Assembly: GCA_003427395.1 (NCBI GenBank)
Contig: BFEA01000175.1
Span: 966,486 to 993,951 of the forward strand
DNA: 27,466 bases
Source: Chara braunii
Lineage: Eukaryota; Streptophyta; Charophyceae; Charales; Characeae
Reading direction: 5' to 3'
How positions within the stretch are numbered: the stretch's first letter is position 1; each line of letters begins with the position of its first letter. Below, in pieces: positions 10,161 to 20,287 of the stretch. The notes beneath the pieces are model-generated. The model saw only the letters and a program-made list of their open reading frames with translations, was not told the DNA's origin and made no database searches. The position numbers were made by a program, and so were the translations under genes.

Positions 10161-11213
10161 TTGCCTTGAATATCTTTATATCGGACTGGTATTTCATCAC
10201 TCGTGAAACAGAAAAAGTAATTATTGCCCAGGAGGACAAAGCGAGTCAAGCGACCAACAAAATTTGGAAGCGGATCCTTGACTTAAATGGGGCATTCAAT
10301 GTTCGGTCATTCAAGTCGAGTACATGCTCGTATAGTGGTAGCCGGACTACTTGCAAATGGCATTCACACCAAAGTTAGAAAGGTAGTAAAGTCATCACTA
10401 AAGCAGTGAAATCCTAGCTCTGCTTGAGAGTTGAGATTTGTCTGCGTTTCTCTTTTAACAGTGAGTATGGGGCGGAATGAAAGAACTTGACAACGCATCT
10501 CATCCAGTCGAAAAAGCCGTGACGATCCAGCCGTCTGGCAGGCAGAGTGAAGATACCTTAGTCAGGCGTCATTTAAGCGTCGCATTGTGTATAGGTCATG
10601 CTTTGATTTTTCGTTGATAAGAGTTGTTTGAAGCCAAGTCAACCTTTGTCGTATGCATGATTGTATTATATATAGGTTGATTACAGAAGATATGTCGACT
10701 TACGTTGACCTGAGTCTTTTTTTGATGTTTGACTTTTGATTGTCTTTGAAAGAAGGGACTAGGGTCGCTAGGAGTTTTCCTTACGCTTGGAATATCACGT
10801 CCTAGTCGACCGGCGTGCGTTCCGATTCCTGGGAGATCAGCGCCCCAGGGACAGACGACGTTCGGGTCCACTTTGGCGTTTAACCATGCGTACCTATACT
10901 ACAGCGAGCGAGCAAACGCCCTCGGCCGGCCTACCTCTGCAATTGCATTATAAAAGCTTTCGCATGTGGGTCGGTAGCTCGGCAGGGATACGCCCCTAAG
11001 GGTGGTGACAGCCCCTTAGGGAAGGTAAGTTATGCCCCGGGGAAACCTATCCTGTCGTAGGGGACTGCGGGATGTACAGCTGGCGCACTCGACCGGAGCG
11101 GCGAAGGGTCGGCGCGGGTTACCGTGTCATCCCCGAGTTGTCTCTAAAAAGTAGAAAGGCTAAGTTTCTCCTGCGTGACGCGGCCGTGAGGGCCCTCCCT
11201 CGCGCGGGGGCCG
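10161..11213. other. No gene seen
   Basis: Only short chance ORFs occur. Near 10990-11030 the phrases CCCCTAAGGG and CCCCTTAGGG form a short inverted pair. No RNA gene was recognised. Confidence 0.3.
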
Positions 11214-12146
11214 ATGCGCTCGACATCGGATGCAGGGGAGGGCAAACTACGGCAAATAGATACAGAAGGCAACGCAGGGATTGATCCTCTCCAGCCGCTG
11301 ACAGAGGTTAGAGTTTGTTCAAAACCCCAGCCCACTCACGACCGAAACTTCATCCTGGTCCAAGGAGGGGCCGCCATTTCAGAGTTGAGACTGGATCCTC
11401 TAGCGTATTATTGGAGACAAGATGTGCAAGGGCACTACGAAAAGAGGTTTATCCTAAGCTATGACACAAAGCTGGGGAGAAGATTGTTGAAGTCACCTGA
11501 AAGCAAAATGGAAGAAATCCGGGAAAGAGCGGTAAGAACACTAAACCTGTCAGAGACCCCGTCAGTCGCGGCGCTGTATGGGTTGTGGTCGGCCCTCCCA
11601 GGCCTTCCAAGCGTGAAACTTGCTGGCCTGCTATGGCTGATCTCCCATTCAGCACTGTCATCGGCCACCTGGCTGGCAGAGAGGGGTATGGAAGTAACAA
11701 GGAACTGCAGAAGATGTGGCGGTCGCTCAGAGGAATCGACCTACCACCTCATCTGGGACTGCCCTGCATCTAAACGGATATGGCTCTGGTGGGCAGATCA
11801 CTGGCAAAGGATGGGACCTTTGCTGAACTGGGATCACGACTGGGTGTTGACTGGCAAACTGCCTCCTTTGTTTTACAGTGGACGGGGTTGGGGGTATGTT
11901 GCACAGTCAATTCGGTCGGTATTGATGTGGGTCATCTGGGAAGACCGGACCAATATATGTTTCCGGGGGGAATGGTCTGCTGACGTGGCTATTAAGAAGA
12001 AAGCGAAAGCTTTGATTCAGACAATGCGGATTGGGCCAAGAAGGCAGACAGAGGCAGATCGGACAGAGGTAAAAGGTGGTTTCTGTTCACTTGGGATAGA
12101 GCAAATCTGTTGGCAGCTGTTACATTGGAGGGGGAACTGGTCCTGA
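11214..12146 (+). pseudogene. LINE-B ORF2 C-terminal fragment (zf-RVT)
   Basis: The open frame of about 310 codons ends at TGA 12144-12146. From about residue 20 it aligns by eye with the C-terminal region of LINE-A ORF2: both share SATWL, a helical LW-rich segment, and a zinc motif, here CRRCGGRSEESTYHLIWDC (CX2CX8HX4C). The following WGYVAQSIRSVLMWVIWEDR is typical of the end of plant LINE ORF2. The frame is intact for its length but lacks endonuclease and reverse transcriptase, so it cannot act alone. The apparent start is an artefact of truncation. Confidence 0.85.
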
Positions 12147-12656
12147 CCCCCTGGCTGTACAACTAAGAGGATCGAAAGAGGAAAGGCTAAATCCCAATAG
12201 CACAGAGTGGGAGGTTGAGGGGGGGAGGTAGAGAATATGGGGAAAGGTTACACGGTGGAGGAGAATAGTACTTGGTAGGTGGGGTAGGAAGCTTAGGCAA
12301 ACCAGGTGCACTCGGTTCTAGTGGGCAGCCACAGGAGGCTGCGAGGGTGGGAGGATGGAGAGTGTCAGACACAGTAGAAGGAACAATGTTCCTCCCGGCC
12401 GTGTTGGGCCGGGTATCAGACCGACAGGTAGGTCTGTAGGTAGATGGGTTGGAAGGGAGAAGGAGAGTTATAGGATGGTGGGGTGACAGTAGGTAGGAGA
12501 GTAGGAGTGGTTAAAACAGTCCATGGTAAGATTTCCTTTTGGTTGAGGAAGATCATATAAGCTAAACCGGCTGATGCTGCCGGGATAACTCCGGGTTGAA
12601 TTGTGAGGTCCCCCNCCNCAACTTNTNTTTTTNAAANATGAANAAGCGATTTGACG
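12147..12656 (+). other. LINE-B 3' untranslated region
   Basis: GA-rich, non-coding sequence between the ORF2 stop and the A27 tail. It includes the seven ambiguous bases at 12615-12643. Confidence 0.7.
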
Positions 12657-12858
12657 AAAAAAAAAAAAAAAAAAAAAAAAAAAGAGTAAGGGTAGGGGGT
12701 TTTGTAAAGGAGTGCTCAATGTTTTTCAGTGCTATTATGATTAAATAAAAATAGGTTTCCGACAGAACAAATTGAAGGTCAAAATCTACCGCCATTTCGA
12801 GAACTCCTCAAATCTCAAGCGTCATGGCAAACTCAACGAGGACCTGCCTCAACCTGCT

Positions 12859-12922
12859 AGTGGGACAAGGTCCTGGATCAGATATTAAACTGATCTGGTC
12901 CGTGGTCCATCGGACCACACTG
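12859..12922. pseudogene. U2 snRNA-like stem fragment, rearranged
   Basis: The segment contains the U2-like block ATCAGATATTAAACTGAT (reverse complement of ATCAGTTTAATATCTGAT) and GTGGTCCATCGGACCACAC, which resembles the plant U2 stem IIa (16 of 19 positions to the form I recall). The order and orientation relative to the 5' fragment at 13013-13075 are not those of an intact U2, so it is a scrambled copy. Confidence 0.55.
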
Positions 12923-12930
12923 AAAAAAAA

Positions 12931-12933
<3 letters not shown>

Positions 12934-13013
<80 letters not shown>
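12934..13013. repeat. (TA)40 microsatellite
   Basis: About 80 bases of pure TA dinucleotide lie between the two U2-like fragments. Confidence 0.97.
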
Positions 13014-13017
<4 letters not shown>

Positions 13018-13075
13018 TGATCAGAGCAGATACATTGCACTTGATCTTACTTAGCCAAAAGGCCTAGAAAGGTAT
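13013..13075 (-). pseudogene. U2 snRNA 5'-end pseudogene
   Basis: On the minus strand the sequence starts ATACCTTTCTAGGCCTTTTG, then GCTAAG, AGATCAAGTG and TATCTG, ending at GATCAGTTT. This is the 5' end of U2 snRNA in its plant form. The branch-site-pairing GTAGTA is altered to GCAATGTA and there is a TA insertion after GCTAAG, so it could not pair normally. U2 continues for about 130 further bases in functional genes, but here it stops at the TA microsatellite. It is a pseudogene fragment. Confidence 0.85.
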
Positions 13076-13131
13076 TGAATAGGGCTTCTTGCGTCACCCA
13101 AATAGGGCTTTTTCCATCACCGGTGCACTAA

Positions 13132-13541
13132 GGGCCTCGCCGCACCACTGTCGAAAATGTTATTTTCGACAGTTCCTCTTCGCCACAGGCTGTCGAAGTC
13201 GGAGAAGGGAGGAAAATTTGCAAGTTGTCAGAGAACGCTTCTCGACACCTTCTGTCGAAAGTTGTTGAATCCCCAGACTGCTACTTCGATGTTTTCGACA
13301 CTCCTCAGCTGCGCCGTCGACTTCACTTCGAAATTTGGTGAGTGGGGGTAAGGTCGGGATGGCCTGATGCTTGTCGTACCCTCAGACACGTTTGTCTTTT
13401 TCCATCTTTTTTTCACAAAAGTGAGTGCACTCTACAGTGCTGTGTGGCGAAGGAGGGGGCAAAATGTCGAATGGAGGCTGTCGAATTTGTTCTGACAGCC
13501 GTTGAATTTTTTGGCCTTTCGACTGTGGTGTGGCGAGGCCC
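13132..13541. mobile_element. Harbinger/Tourist-like MITE, 410 bp
   Basis: Terminal inverted repeats GGGCCTCGCCGCACCACTGT (left) and its near complement ending GGCGAGGCCC (right) match over about 24 bases with two or three differences. They are flanked by TAA at 13129-13131 and 13542-13544. GGGCCT ends with a 3-bp TWA duplication are the signature of PIF/Harbinger elements. No transposase is encoded. Several TCGAAA/TTTCGA inverted pairs lie inside, for example GTCGAAAATG near 13150. Confidence 0.87.
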
Positions 13542-13544
13542 TAA

Positions 13545-13810
13545 GTCTTACTATCCATGCTCCTACGCTCGGATTCCTGAGTCCACAAGCAGGCATAGTG
13601 ACAACAGATGAAGACACGACGATGACGGCGTTTTGTCTGCCCAGACTCCAGGCACACTCTCCAACTTCGAGGTCCTGCGGTGAGTTCCTCGGAGGTCTAT
13701 CTGCCTAACGAATTTTGCAGGCTGGGCACTCTCCGCCCAGTGAGAGTGTTTTTCTAGGGCGGTTTCTGACAGGTATCTGAGGGTTTCTGGGTGGCGGAAT
13801 AGGATAGTTA
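13545..13810. other. Spacer between MITEs, nothing recognised
   Basis: No ORF or RNA signal is supported in this interval. Confidence 0.3.
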
Positions 13811-14060
13811 GGGCCTGGTTGCACTACTCTCCATATGCCAAGTTTGGCTAGTAGGCGCCTGGTTGCACTTACATGTCAAACTTGGCGAATGAAAAATGTG
13901 TTAGACTGCTCGCCACACCGTCCACACAAGTTGTGGCGAGTGTTTTCCATTTCCCTGCCTGTGCACTGCGGTTTGTGGAGGGTGGTCCTCCCACCTCTCC
14001 ACAAAACAACTTTCTGGAGAGTGCACGAGTTCACGAGTCGAAATCAGGCATTTTTTTTTT
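13811..14060. mobile_element. Left part of a Harbinger-like MITE
   Basis: TTA precedes GGGCCTGGTTGCACTACTC, and the following 200 bases parallel the left half of the MITE at 26283: an inner GGCGCCTGGTTGCACTTAC block, a GTGGCGAG block and CCACAAAAC. The matching right terminus is not adjacent. Similar right ends lie at 25923 and 26131, but their flanks do not match, so the element is treated as truncated or interrupted. Confidence 0.65.
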
Positions 14061-14097
14061 GAAACAACAGATGCGGCATGTTTTGAGTTCGCAAAGG

Positions 14098-14200
14098 CAG
14101 AAAAAACATGCAGTCGACAACTCTGTCATGGCCTGAGTTCAAAAAGGCGGTTGTAAGTTGTAACTCAGGCCGGCAGTGGTGTCAGGGCGGTTGTGGTTTC
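14098..14200. repeat. Left arm of ~100-bp inverted repeat flanking the Penelope-like element
   Basis: It matches the reverse complement of 20371-20479 at roughly 80 percent by eye, including the exact block AACTCAGGCCGGCAGTGGTG and an adjacent T-rich run. The arms enclose the insertion site of the Penelope-like element. Confidence 0.8.
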
Positions 14201-14264
14201 TTTTTTTTTCTTTTTTTTCCAGCGTCGTTTTTTTTTTTTTCCCCCCCTTCGCGCAGCCATGATA

Positions 14265-14273
14265 TCCATGTGG
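14265..14273. repeat. Target duplication TCCATGTGG (left copy)
   Basis: The same nine bases recur at 20293-20301, directly outside the other end of the Penelope-like element. This is consistent with the duplication made on its insertion. Confidence 0.7.
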
Positions 14274-14975
14274 TGATATCAACCAATTATATTTAAATGA
14301 AGCAACAGCGACCTCATAGAGAACAATGAGTCAAAGAGATGGACGAGGACAACGACACGAGAGGAAGACATACATAGACGAGAAAGAGACAGCAGCAAAC
14401 ACAAGACACATGGCGCACGATATATCCCGAACGCGATAGGCAACGATTCAAATTCAATAAGATCAGCCTGATGGGCTCGAACCGAAAGTGAGCAGCAAAT
14501 GCTCTAATCGTCAAAATCTTGTCCGAGCTGCTGGTGGTCGACCCTACATGTTTCATCCGACCGCCAGTGCCGGAATCGTCAGGGGTCTTAGATCACGGCG
14601 GAGATAGAAAGTGTGCCCCAAAAAGTCAATTTATAGGAGCAGCCTAATACGTGAACTATCGTAACTTCAAGACTAGTCCTATGCAGAACCTAAAGAAAAG
14701 AAAAAGGTAAAAAAATATATCAGGTCGAAAAAGGCCCGATGGAGTGCAAATAGGCCCAACCGAAAGGCACAGCACCACCCCCCATACAATGAAAAATAAG
14801 GGTCCCGAAAGGTGCCCCCTAATCATTGCGTCCCCCCGATAGGAAGCGCATTCGTCTACAATGACGTTCAGGAAATTTATCCCATCCAGTCAAACAATTC
14901 ACCCATTCTTCCCATAATCCTCCAAATTTGACAGAAAAAATCATCCACGCAGTATCAAAGTAATCATCCGTGAAC
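14274..14975 (-). repeat. 3' pseudo-LTR of the Penelope-like element
   Basis: It is collinear with 19587-20287, at roughly 93 percent identity by eye. It contains the last RT codons (from 14975 to the stop at 14819) and the 3' untranslated region down to TGATATCAACC at the terminus. Confidence 0.9.
14473..14567 (-). other. Conserved hairpin and tRNA B-box-like motif in the 3' region
   Basis: CTGGTGGTCG (14531-14540) pairs with CGACCGCCAG (14558-14567). On the minus strand GGTTCGAGCCC (14473-14483) fits the Pol III B-box consensus GGTTCGANNCC. The other pseudo-LTR has the same arms with two substitutions, both of which preserve pairing (19843-19852 with 19870-19879), and GGTTCGAGTCC at 19785-19795. 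A tRNA-like GCTC...GAGC D-arm can be drawn, but with an oversized loop. It may be an RNA signal for the RT or a captured tRNA remnant. Confidence 0.45.
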
Positions 14976-17900
14976 CCCCGTAATCTCAACTCAATTTTCA
15001 AAGAAAGAAGGAAACCTCCTTTTGCCTCCTGCATGCTGGTGAATCTCTTAGCTCGATGCAGGAATGACGTGATCACCGCCATCTTCTGCTGCCGACTCGA
15101 ATATGACACAACATCCTGTAAGTTCCGAAACCGAATTAACCCGATTTTTACCGCTAACTAATTCTTGTGCACCACAGCACATCTCACCCCCAATGGTTGA
15201 CCCAAGTCCTTCAACACACACGGTGACACACCCCAAAAACTCCAAAGATCCCGAGCGTTTAGTGCATTTCAAGGTAAGATTGTTGTCATACGACTTCTCA
15301 AAAGTGCCCAAGATTTTCCAGTCCTTCTTCTCCCCTTCCTTATCCCCCTTCTTGAATTTAATGAAAACCGTTACATCGTCAATTAGCCGGATCCCATGCA
15401 CCAAAGCCCGATCAGCCCCAAGTGACAACAAAAAACAAAACTTCGAGTAGGCACACATCATACATGCGAAAGCGGGGCTCGATGGTTTCCCCATAGGGAT
15501 ACCGATGTTTTGCCGCAGGATCTTCCCATCCACTTTAGTGACAGTGTTAGCCAGGTCAAATTGTGCGAATTCAACAAGAATGCGAAACTCGATCAACTCC
15601 CAACCATCCAACTTCCTTCCTCTCATGAGTTTGGCGCCTTTTCTTTGTTTTCTGATCATAACCTTCTGTACAAGGGACGCTAGACCCGCTTTCCAGCAGA
15701 TGATGCTCCCCATCAATAGATGGAGCCTCCCCCCCGGTGGTAGTGGTGCCTACTCTTATCAGCAGCACTAACACCGGTGAAGGTGTTTTTTGGGGGGGGA
15801 AAAAAAAAAAAAAAAAAAAAACCCTTCTCCACTCCATCCCTGATCCAAAAATCGATTAACCATTCAAGAGCCTTGATTATCGATTCATGCGGGAGATTGC
15901 AAAACATCTCCTTCATGTCATAAGCGGCAATAAGCAATTCTTCGCAGTTCTTGACATCCTTGTTTACCGCCTCAACATGCTGCAGCAACAGATTAGTACT
16001 TTTCATGTTAAAATGTGATCTATTAGGTAGCTGCCAAACCATTTCGTTGACCGCCTTCGACAACTTCTTCGATCCACGTACATTCCCAGGTGATTCCCTT
16101 CCGAAAACGATGGACAAATAGGACGCCACTTCGTAATGTCCTTGTGTTTGGGAATAACATATGCCCGCCCCAGTTTACCTTTGGTGTCCCACTTAGCAAA
16201 ACAGTTCAAACCCTTCTCCACACAGCACGTCTTCATTCTTTTTAGGAGCGCATCTTCATCTCCATCGATCACCTCAAACCCCTCGTTTTGCAAAAACAGC
16301 TTGCTTAGTCCTTGCAGGTAAACCGACAGGCAACATACCAATGTATCGCCCGGATTATGGTCGATGGGGACACATACTGACCCTTCCATCCTATTCTTTC
16401 AGTCAACGACATCCTCAGATCGGACATGAACCCCCAATCTCTCATTCTTATGACAAGAGTTCCAGCAAACAGCCAAGTCATTCGTCCGAGAAAGCGGAAC
16501 ATGAAATCCCATATTGACCATGCTATCGTTGATCTCCTTCTTCAAGCGTTGGGTTAAATTAGTTAGGCCTGGTGCGGTGATGTTACGATTATTCTTCAGC
16601 CAAGTAGGTATCGAATCCAGGTTGCTCAGTCGGCAGCAAACGGGACCCCCTGTCCTAGTTTATAATCCATCATGTGCCTGACATGTGCAAGTAAAATCAC
16701 TACCCTGAGAAAAATTCATGAAGTTAAACAAAATGTCCCCAATACTTTTGTTCTTGATCCAAATAACTCGAGCACGTCTAACCACCAGATCCTTCCAATC
16801 AGCGTTAGCCTTTGCTTGTTTTACCAATCGTTTACAAAAAACCCGGATCCCTGGCTTGCTCAGCCGATGATCATACGTAACTCGAATAGCAAGCCTTTGC
16901 CTAACATTTACATGAAATCTTCTTCGAATGGTCCCATAAATAATTAAACGTAGAGAACATCGCGTCCTCTTCCCCGAAAAAGCACGAATAGCCAAGAAGC
17001 AACACACCAAGTTCCCGAAATCCCAAGTATGTAACTCTTTCCGTTTCGACGGGTTTACTAACAACTGGGCGAGAAAGGGCTTCAGATAACTCAATTTGGA
17101 ACAAACGGATACAATATTTTCAAAAATTACCATACTTCCTTCCCGAAAGAAACCACAACACTTTTTCAAAAGGCCATTCTCCCCCTTCGAGCGAACAGTT
17201 GATGTTCCAAATTTACGTTTGACCAGCTTCCATTCATCAGTCAATCGTCCCCCATCACGGCAGACAATCTCCACCGTGGTCTGTCCCTTACTAAGACAAC
17301 CATCCAAGATTTCGACAAGGGAAGCAGAAGTGCGTCCAGAGTAATAGCAAAAGGTAAGATGGGGCTCAATAGTATTATTCCCCAGACTTCTCTCATCCCT
17401 TAACTTCTTCCTGCATTTCTCCCTCTTCCCCTTTCTCCTCTGTTTCCCTTTGCGCCGCACATCCCTAGAGTTAAGACAAGGATTGACCAAACAAATCAAA
17501 CTCTTCTCAACAGTGAGCAAATCATGCGGTTCACATCTACAAATGGGTATCATCACATACTGTGTCACTCCACAGCGTCTTAACCATGCGTACAAACGGT
17601 GTTTCCTCTTCCCATCATCAATAACCCCAGAGTTCGTACACCTATAACGATGTTCATTCCATCTAGCAGCCAGCGATCGTCCAGTAGACTCGGAGCCTAA
17701 ATAGACATGTCGGGACCAAGGAGAAACCAACACGTACACCCATGCGCCATCACAGGTTTCCAGATCCACCCCCTCGCACAATATTTTCTCCACGTATGGC
17801 TTAAACTTGCTAGCCCATGGAGTACAATCACGTAAAATCAATGTTAACACAATTACACGGAAAACCCCATTGAATACCTTATCTCATAGGAAAATATCCC

Positions 17901-19480
17901 CAGACTTACCGAAATCAGAACCAGCTCCCGCATATGATCCCGGCGTCCTACTCTCTCTCGATTTCCTACAGTACGTGCCCAATTCCACAAACGACCGCGT
18001 TCGGGTACCTGCCTTAGAGTTCAACAGATCTTCCATCATCCGACGTGGAAGCTTCAACATGGGAAGGTGAGTTATCCGAAACCTCATTAATCGACACCTC
18101 CTTATCCTTTTCCTTCCCATCATCGCCATATTTACCCAACGCCTTGTTGACTCGAAATTCAGCGAGGTCGTCGATCGTCAGGTCAATGGATCGAAGCTTC
18201 AAACCAGCTTCTCGGCACAACATCTCTAGTCCGGACTTTTTGTAGTTGCTCAGATCCTTCTTCTGGGCTTCCACGAATTGAAAGCGCTCGTTTACCCTTC
18301 CCCCCGGACTAACTGCTCGTTCTCCAAGGTCGCGTCTCGGAGTAGCCTTCAGACCCTTTCTAGCAGATCGATTGGCCACTGCCTCCAGTCTGGTCTTCAA
18401 ATTAGTCCCAGCACCCTCTCGTCGCTGCACAGATTCACAGGCCGGTGCTTTGTTAATTTGTTCTTTCAGTTTGATGACCTCACCCTCAGCGACCGCCCGC
18501 TTCCCTTTGAGCACTTCAACTTCCATACTCGCGGCGTGATGCATCTCCTTCATCTTCATGTATTCCTGCTTCCACTTGTCCGCCTCCCGTATGTTATCAG
18601 TCCACCGTGGTTTAGGTGATCCGCACACCGGACCCTTGGGAGTTCCGACAACCACACTCCCTCTTTTGTTACCAGGTCGCAGAGCTTCACCTTTCCATAA
18701 CTCTGCTTCCTCTCGATTCTTAGCGCCTTGTACTTTCAATCGACTTACTTCGGTTGGCAATCCTTCCAACTCGGCTTCGAAGCTTCCTCTAGCTAATGCA
18801 GATACCTTCAACTGCTCGATTTCTTGCTTCATGGCATAAATATCGTCCTCGGCCGGCCTCTTGGTTAAAACCTGTCTTTTCAGTTTCGCGATTTCTTTCC
18901 GCAGCCTAGTGACTTTGTCCTCACCGCCTTCCTCATCCCCCGTCAAGACCAATCTCCGAAGTCTTTCATTCCTCCTTCCTCATTTCTCCAATTCTTCCTT
19001 AAAATTACTCGCATGATCCGTTTTTTCTTTCAACTGCAGGCAATTATTCTCTTCAATCATTTTGTCCAGTCTAGCACTCATCTCAGCTTCCAAACGTTCT
19101 CGTTCTTTCCTCCAGTCCTCCTTTATGTCTTCTTCTTCCTTCAGTCTCTTATTGTCAACTTCCTCTTCTCTGTGCTTGGCTTCCTTTTCTTCGTCCGCCA
19201 CAGTCTTCGCAAAGCAACGGTCCAGTTTGTCTTGATTCATCCTCCAGAAGTTCGGTCTTCCGTACGATGAAGAGGAAGGCGGATACCCGGCAGCGTATCC
19301 AGTCGAATTAGCCGGGGCGGAGAACCCAACATTGGGCGTCGATGACGCACCCGGCGCAGGGAGAGTGAGAAGAGGAGTGGCGTTAGCCCCCGTAGCCTTA
19401 CCCCTCCCGAACCCTCGATGCGGACATTCCCGTAAGAAGTGACTTGGAAAACCGTTGTTGTAACACAACCTAGGAGGAAA
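14819..19480 (-). pseudogene. Penelope-like polyprotein: CCHC, coiled coil, GIY-YIG, CxC, RT
   Basis: N-terminal knuckle-like CYNNGFPSHFLREC (19465-19424) has Asn in place of the second Cys. Helical Lys/Glu-rich coiled-coil segments fill 19250-18100, with a TGA at 18980. The frame shifts near 18040 and a TGA lies at 17884. GIY-YIG domain (17750-17455): VYVLVS, VYLGSES, LAARWNEHR and TVEKSLICLVNPCLN, keeping the catalytic Arg and Glu. I see no CCHH motif in it. The CxC linker is FTCTCQAH at about 16680, followed by TAA 16660 and TGA near 16401. RT: KWRPIC, AYDMKEMFCNLP, GIPMGKPSSPAFA and RLIDDVTVF, so the Asp triad is present. The thumb-like QQKMAVITSFLHRAKRF leads to the stop at 14819. Frameshifts lie near 16110 and 15110, and a SINE splits the RT at 15674-15821. 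Whether the N-terminal part was a separate ORF1 is uncertain. Confidence 0.85.
15674..15821 (+). mobile_element. SINE copy a, inserted in the Penelope-like RT
   Basis: It starts GGGACGCTAGACCCGCTTTC and ends in A22 (15800-15821). CCTTCT at 15662-15667 and 15823-15828, within similar ACCTTCTGTAC and ACCCTTCTCCAC, forms a short imperfect target duplication. Removing the insert and one duplication rejoins the RT frame between WIRDGVEK and VMIRKQRK, which dates the SINE after the host element. The 5' part folds as a 6-bp stem with a 7-base loop (GCTAGA and its partner). Confidence 0.85.
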
Positions 19481-19583
19481 CTAACCGACCATAGTGTCCT
19501 ACCACGAAGACGTAATTGCCTCAAAATCGACGAGCCACACTCATGTAGTATAATCTCTACGGAGGTTACTAACGTAGAATAAA

Positions 19584-20287
19584 TGGTGATATCAACCAAT
19601 TATATTTAATAAAGCAACAGCGACCTCATGGAGAACAATGACTCAAAGAGATGGACGAGGACAGCGACACGAGAGGAAGACATGCATAGACGAGAAAGAG
19701 ACAACAGCAAACACAAGACACATGGCACATGATATATCCCGAATGTGATTGCCAACGATTCAAATTCAATAAGATCAGCATGATGGACTCGAACCGAAAG
19801 TGAGCAGCAAATGCTCTAATCGTCAAAATCCTGTCCGAGCTGCTGGCGGTCGACCCTACATGTTTCATCCGGCCGCCAGTGCCGGAATCGTCAGGGGTCT
19901 CAGATCACGGCAAAGATAGAAAGTGTACCGCGAAAAGTCAATTTATAGGAACAACCTAATACGTGAACTATCGTAACTTCAAGACTAGTCCTATGCAGAA
20001 CCCAAAGAAAAGAAGGGGGTAAAAAAATATATCAGGTCGAAAAAGGCCCGATGGAGTGCAAATAGGCCCAACCGAAAGGCACAACACCACCCCCCGTACA
20101 GTGAAAAATAAGGGTCCTGAAAGGTGCCCCCTAATCATTGCGTCCCCCCAGTAGGAAGCGCATTCGTCTACAACAACGTTCAGAAAATTTATCCCATCCA
20201 GGCAAACAATTCACCCATTCTTCCCATAATCCTTCAAATTTGACAGAAAAATTCATCAACGCAGTATCAAAGTAATCATCCGTGAAC
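19584..20287 (-). repeat. 5' pseudo-LTR of the Penelope-like element
   Basis: It is collinear with 14271-14975. It carries the C-terminal RT tail FTDDYFDTALMNFSVKFEG to the stop at 20131, out of place upstream of the main frame. This shows that it is a truncated tandem copy and not a regulatory LTR. Confidence 0.9.

Larger units (their letters stand above)
11214..12683 (+). mobile_element. LINE-B: 5'-truncated non-LTR retrotransposon with poly-A tail
   Basis: Only the C-terminal part of an ORF2, a 3' untranslated region (12147-12656) and an A27 tail (12657-12683) remain, as expected from incomplete target-primed reverse transcription. The 5' break lies near 11200-11240. The 3' region contains seven N bases between 12615 and 12643, so it was poorly assembled. 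Confidence 0.88.

Noticed and set aside
14460-14600. Hammerhead ribozyme in the pseudo-LTR
   Set aside because: No CTGANGA core with a matching GAAA was found on either strand. CTGATGG and GGATGAAAC only resemble parts of it.
15674-15821. tRNA gene at the SINE 5' end
   Set aside because: Only a T-arm-like stem and loop is present. No acceptor, D or anticodon arms can be drawn.
14271-20287. LTR retrotransposon bounded by ~704-bp LTRs
   Set aside because: The repeats include RT coding sequence. There is no integrase, protease, RNase H or primer binding site, and the RT and nuclease motifs are Penelope-type.
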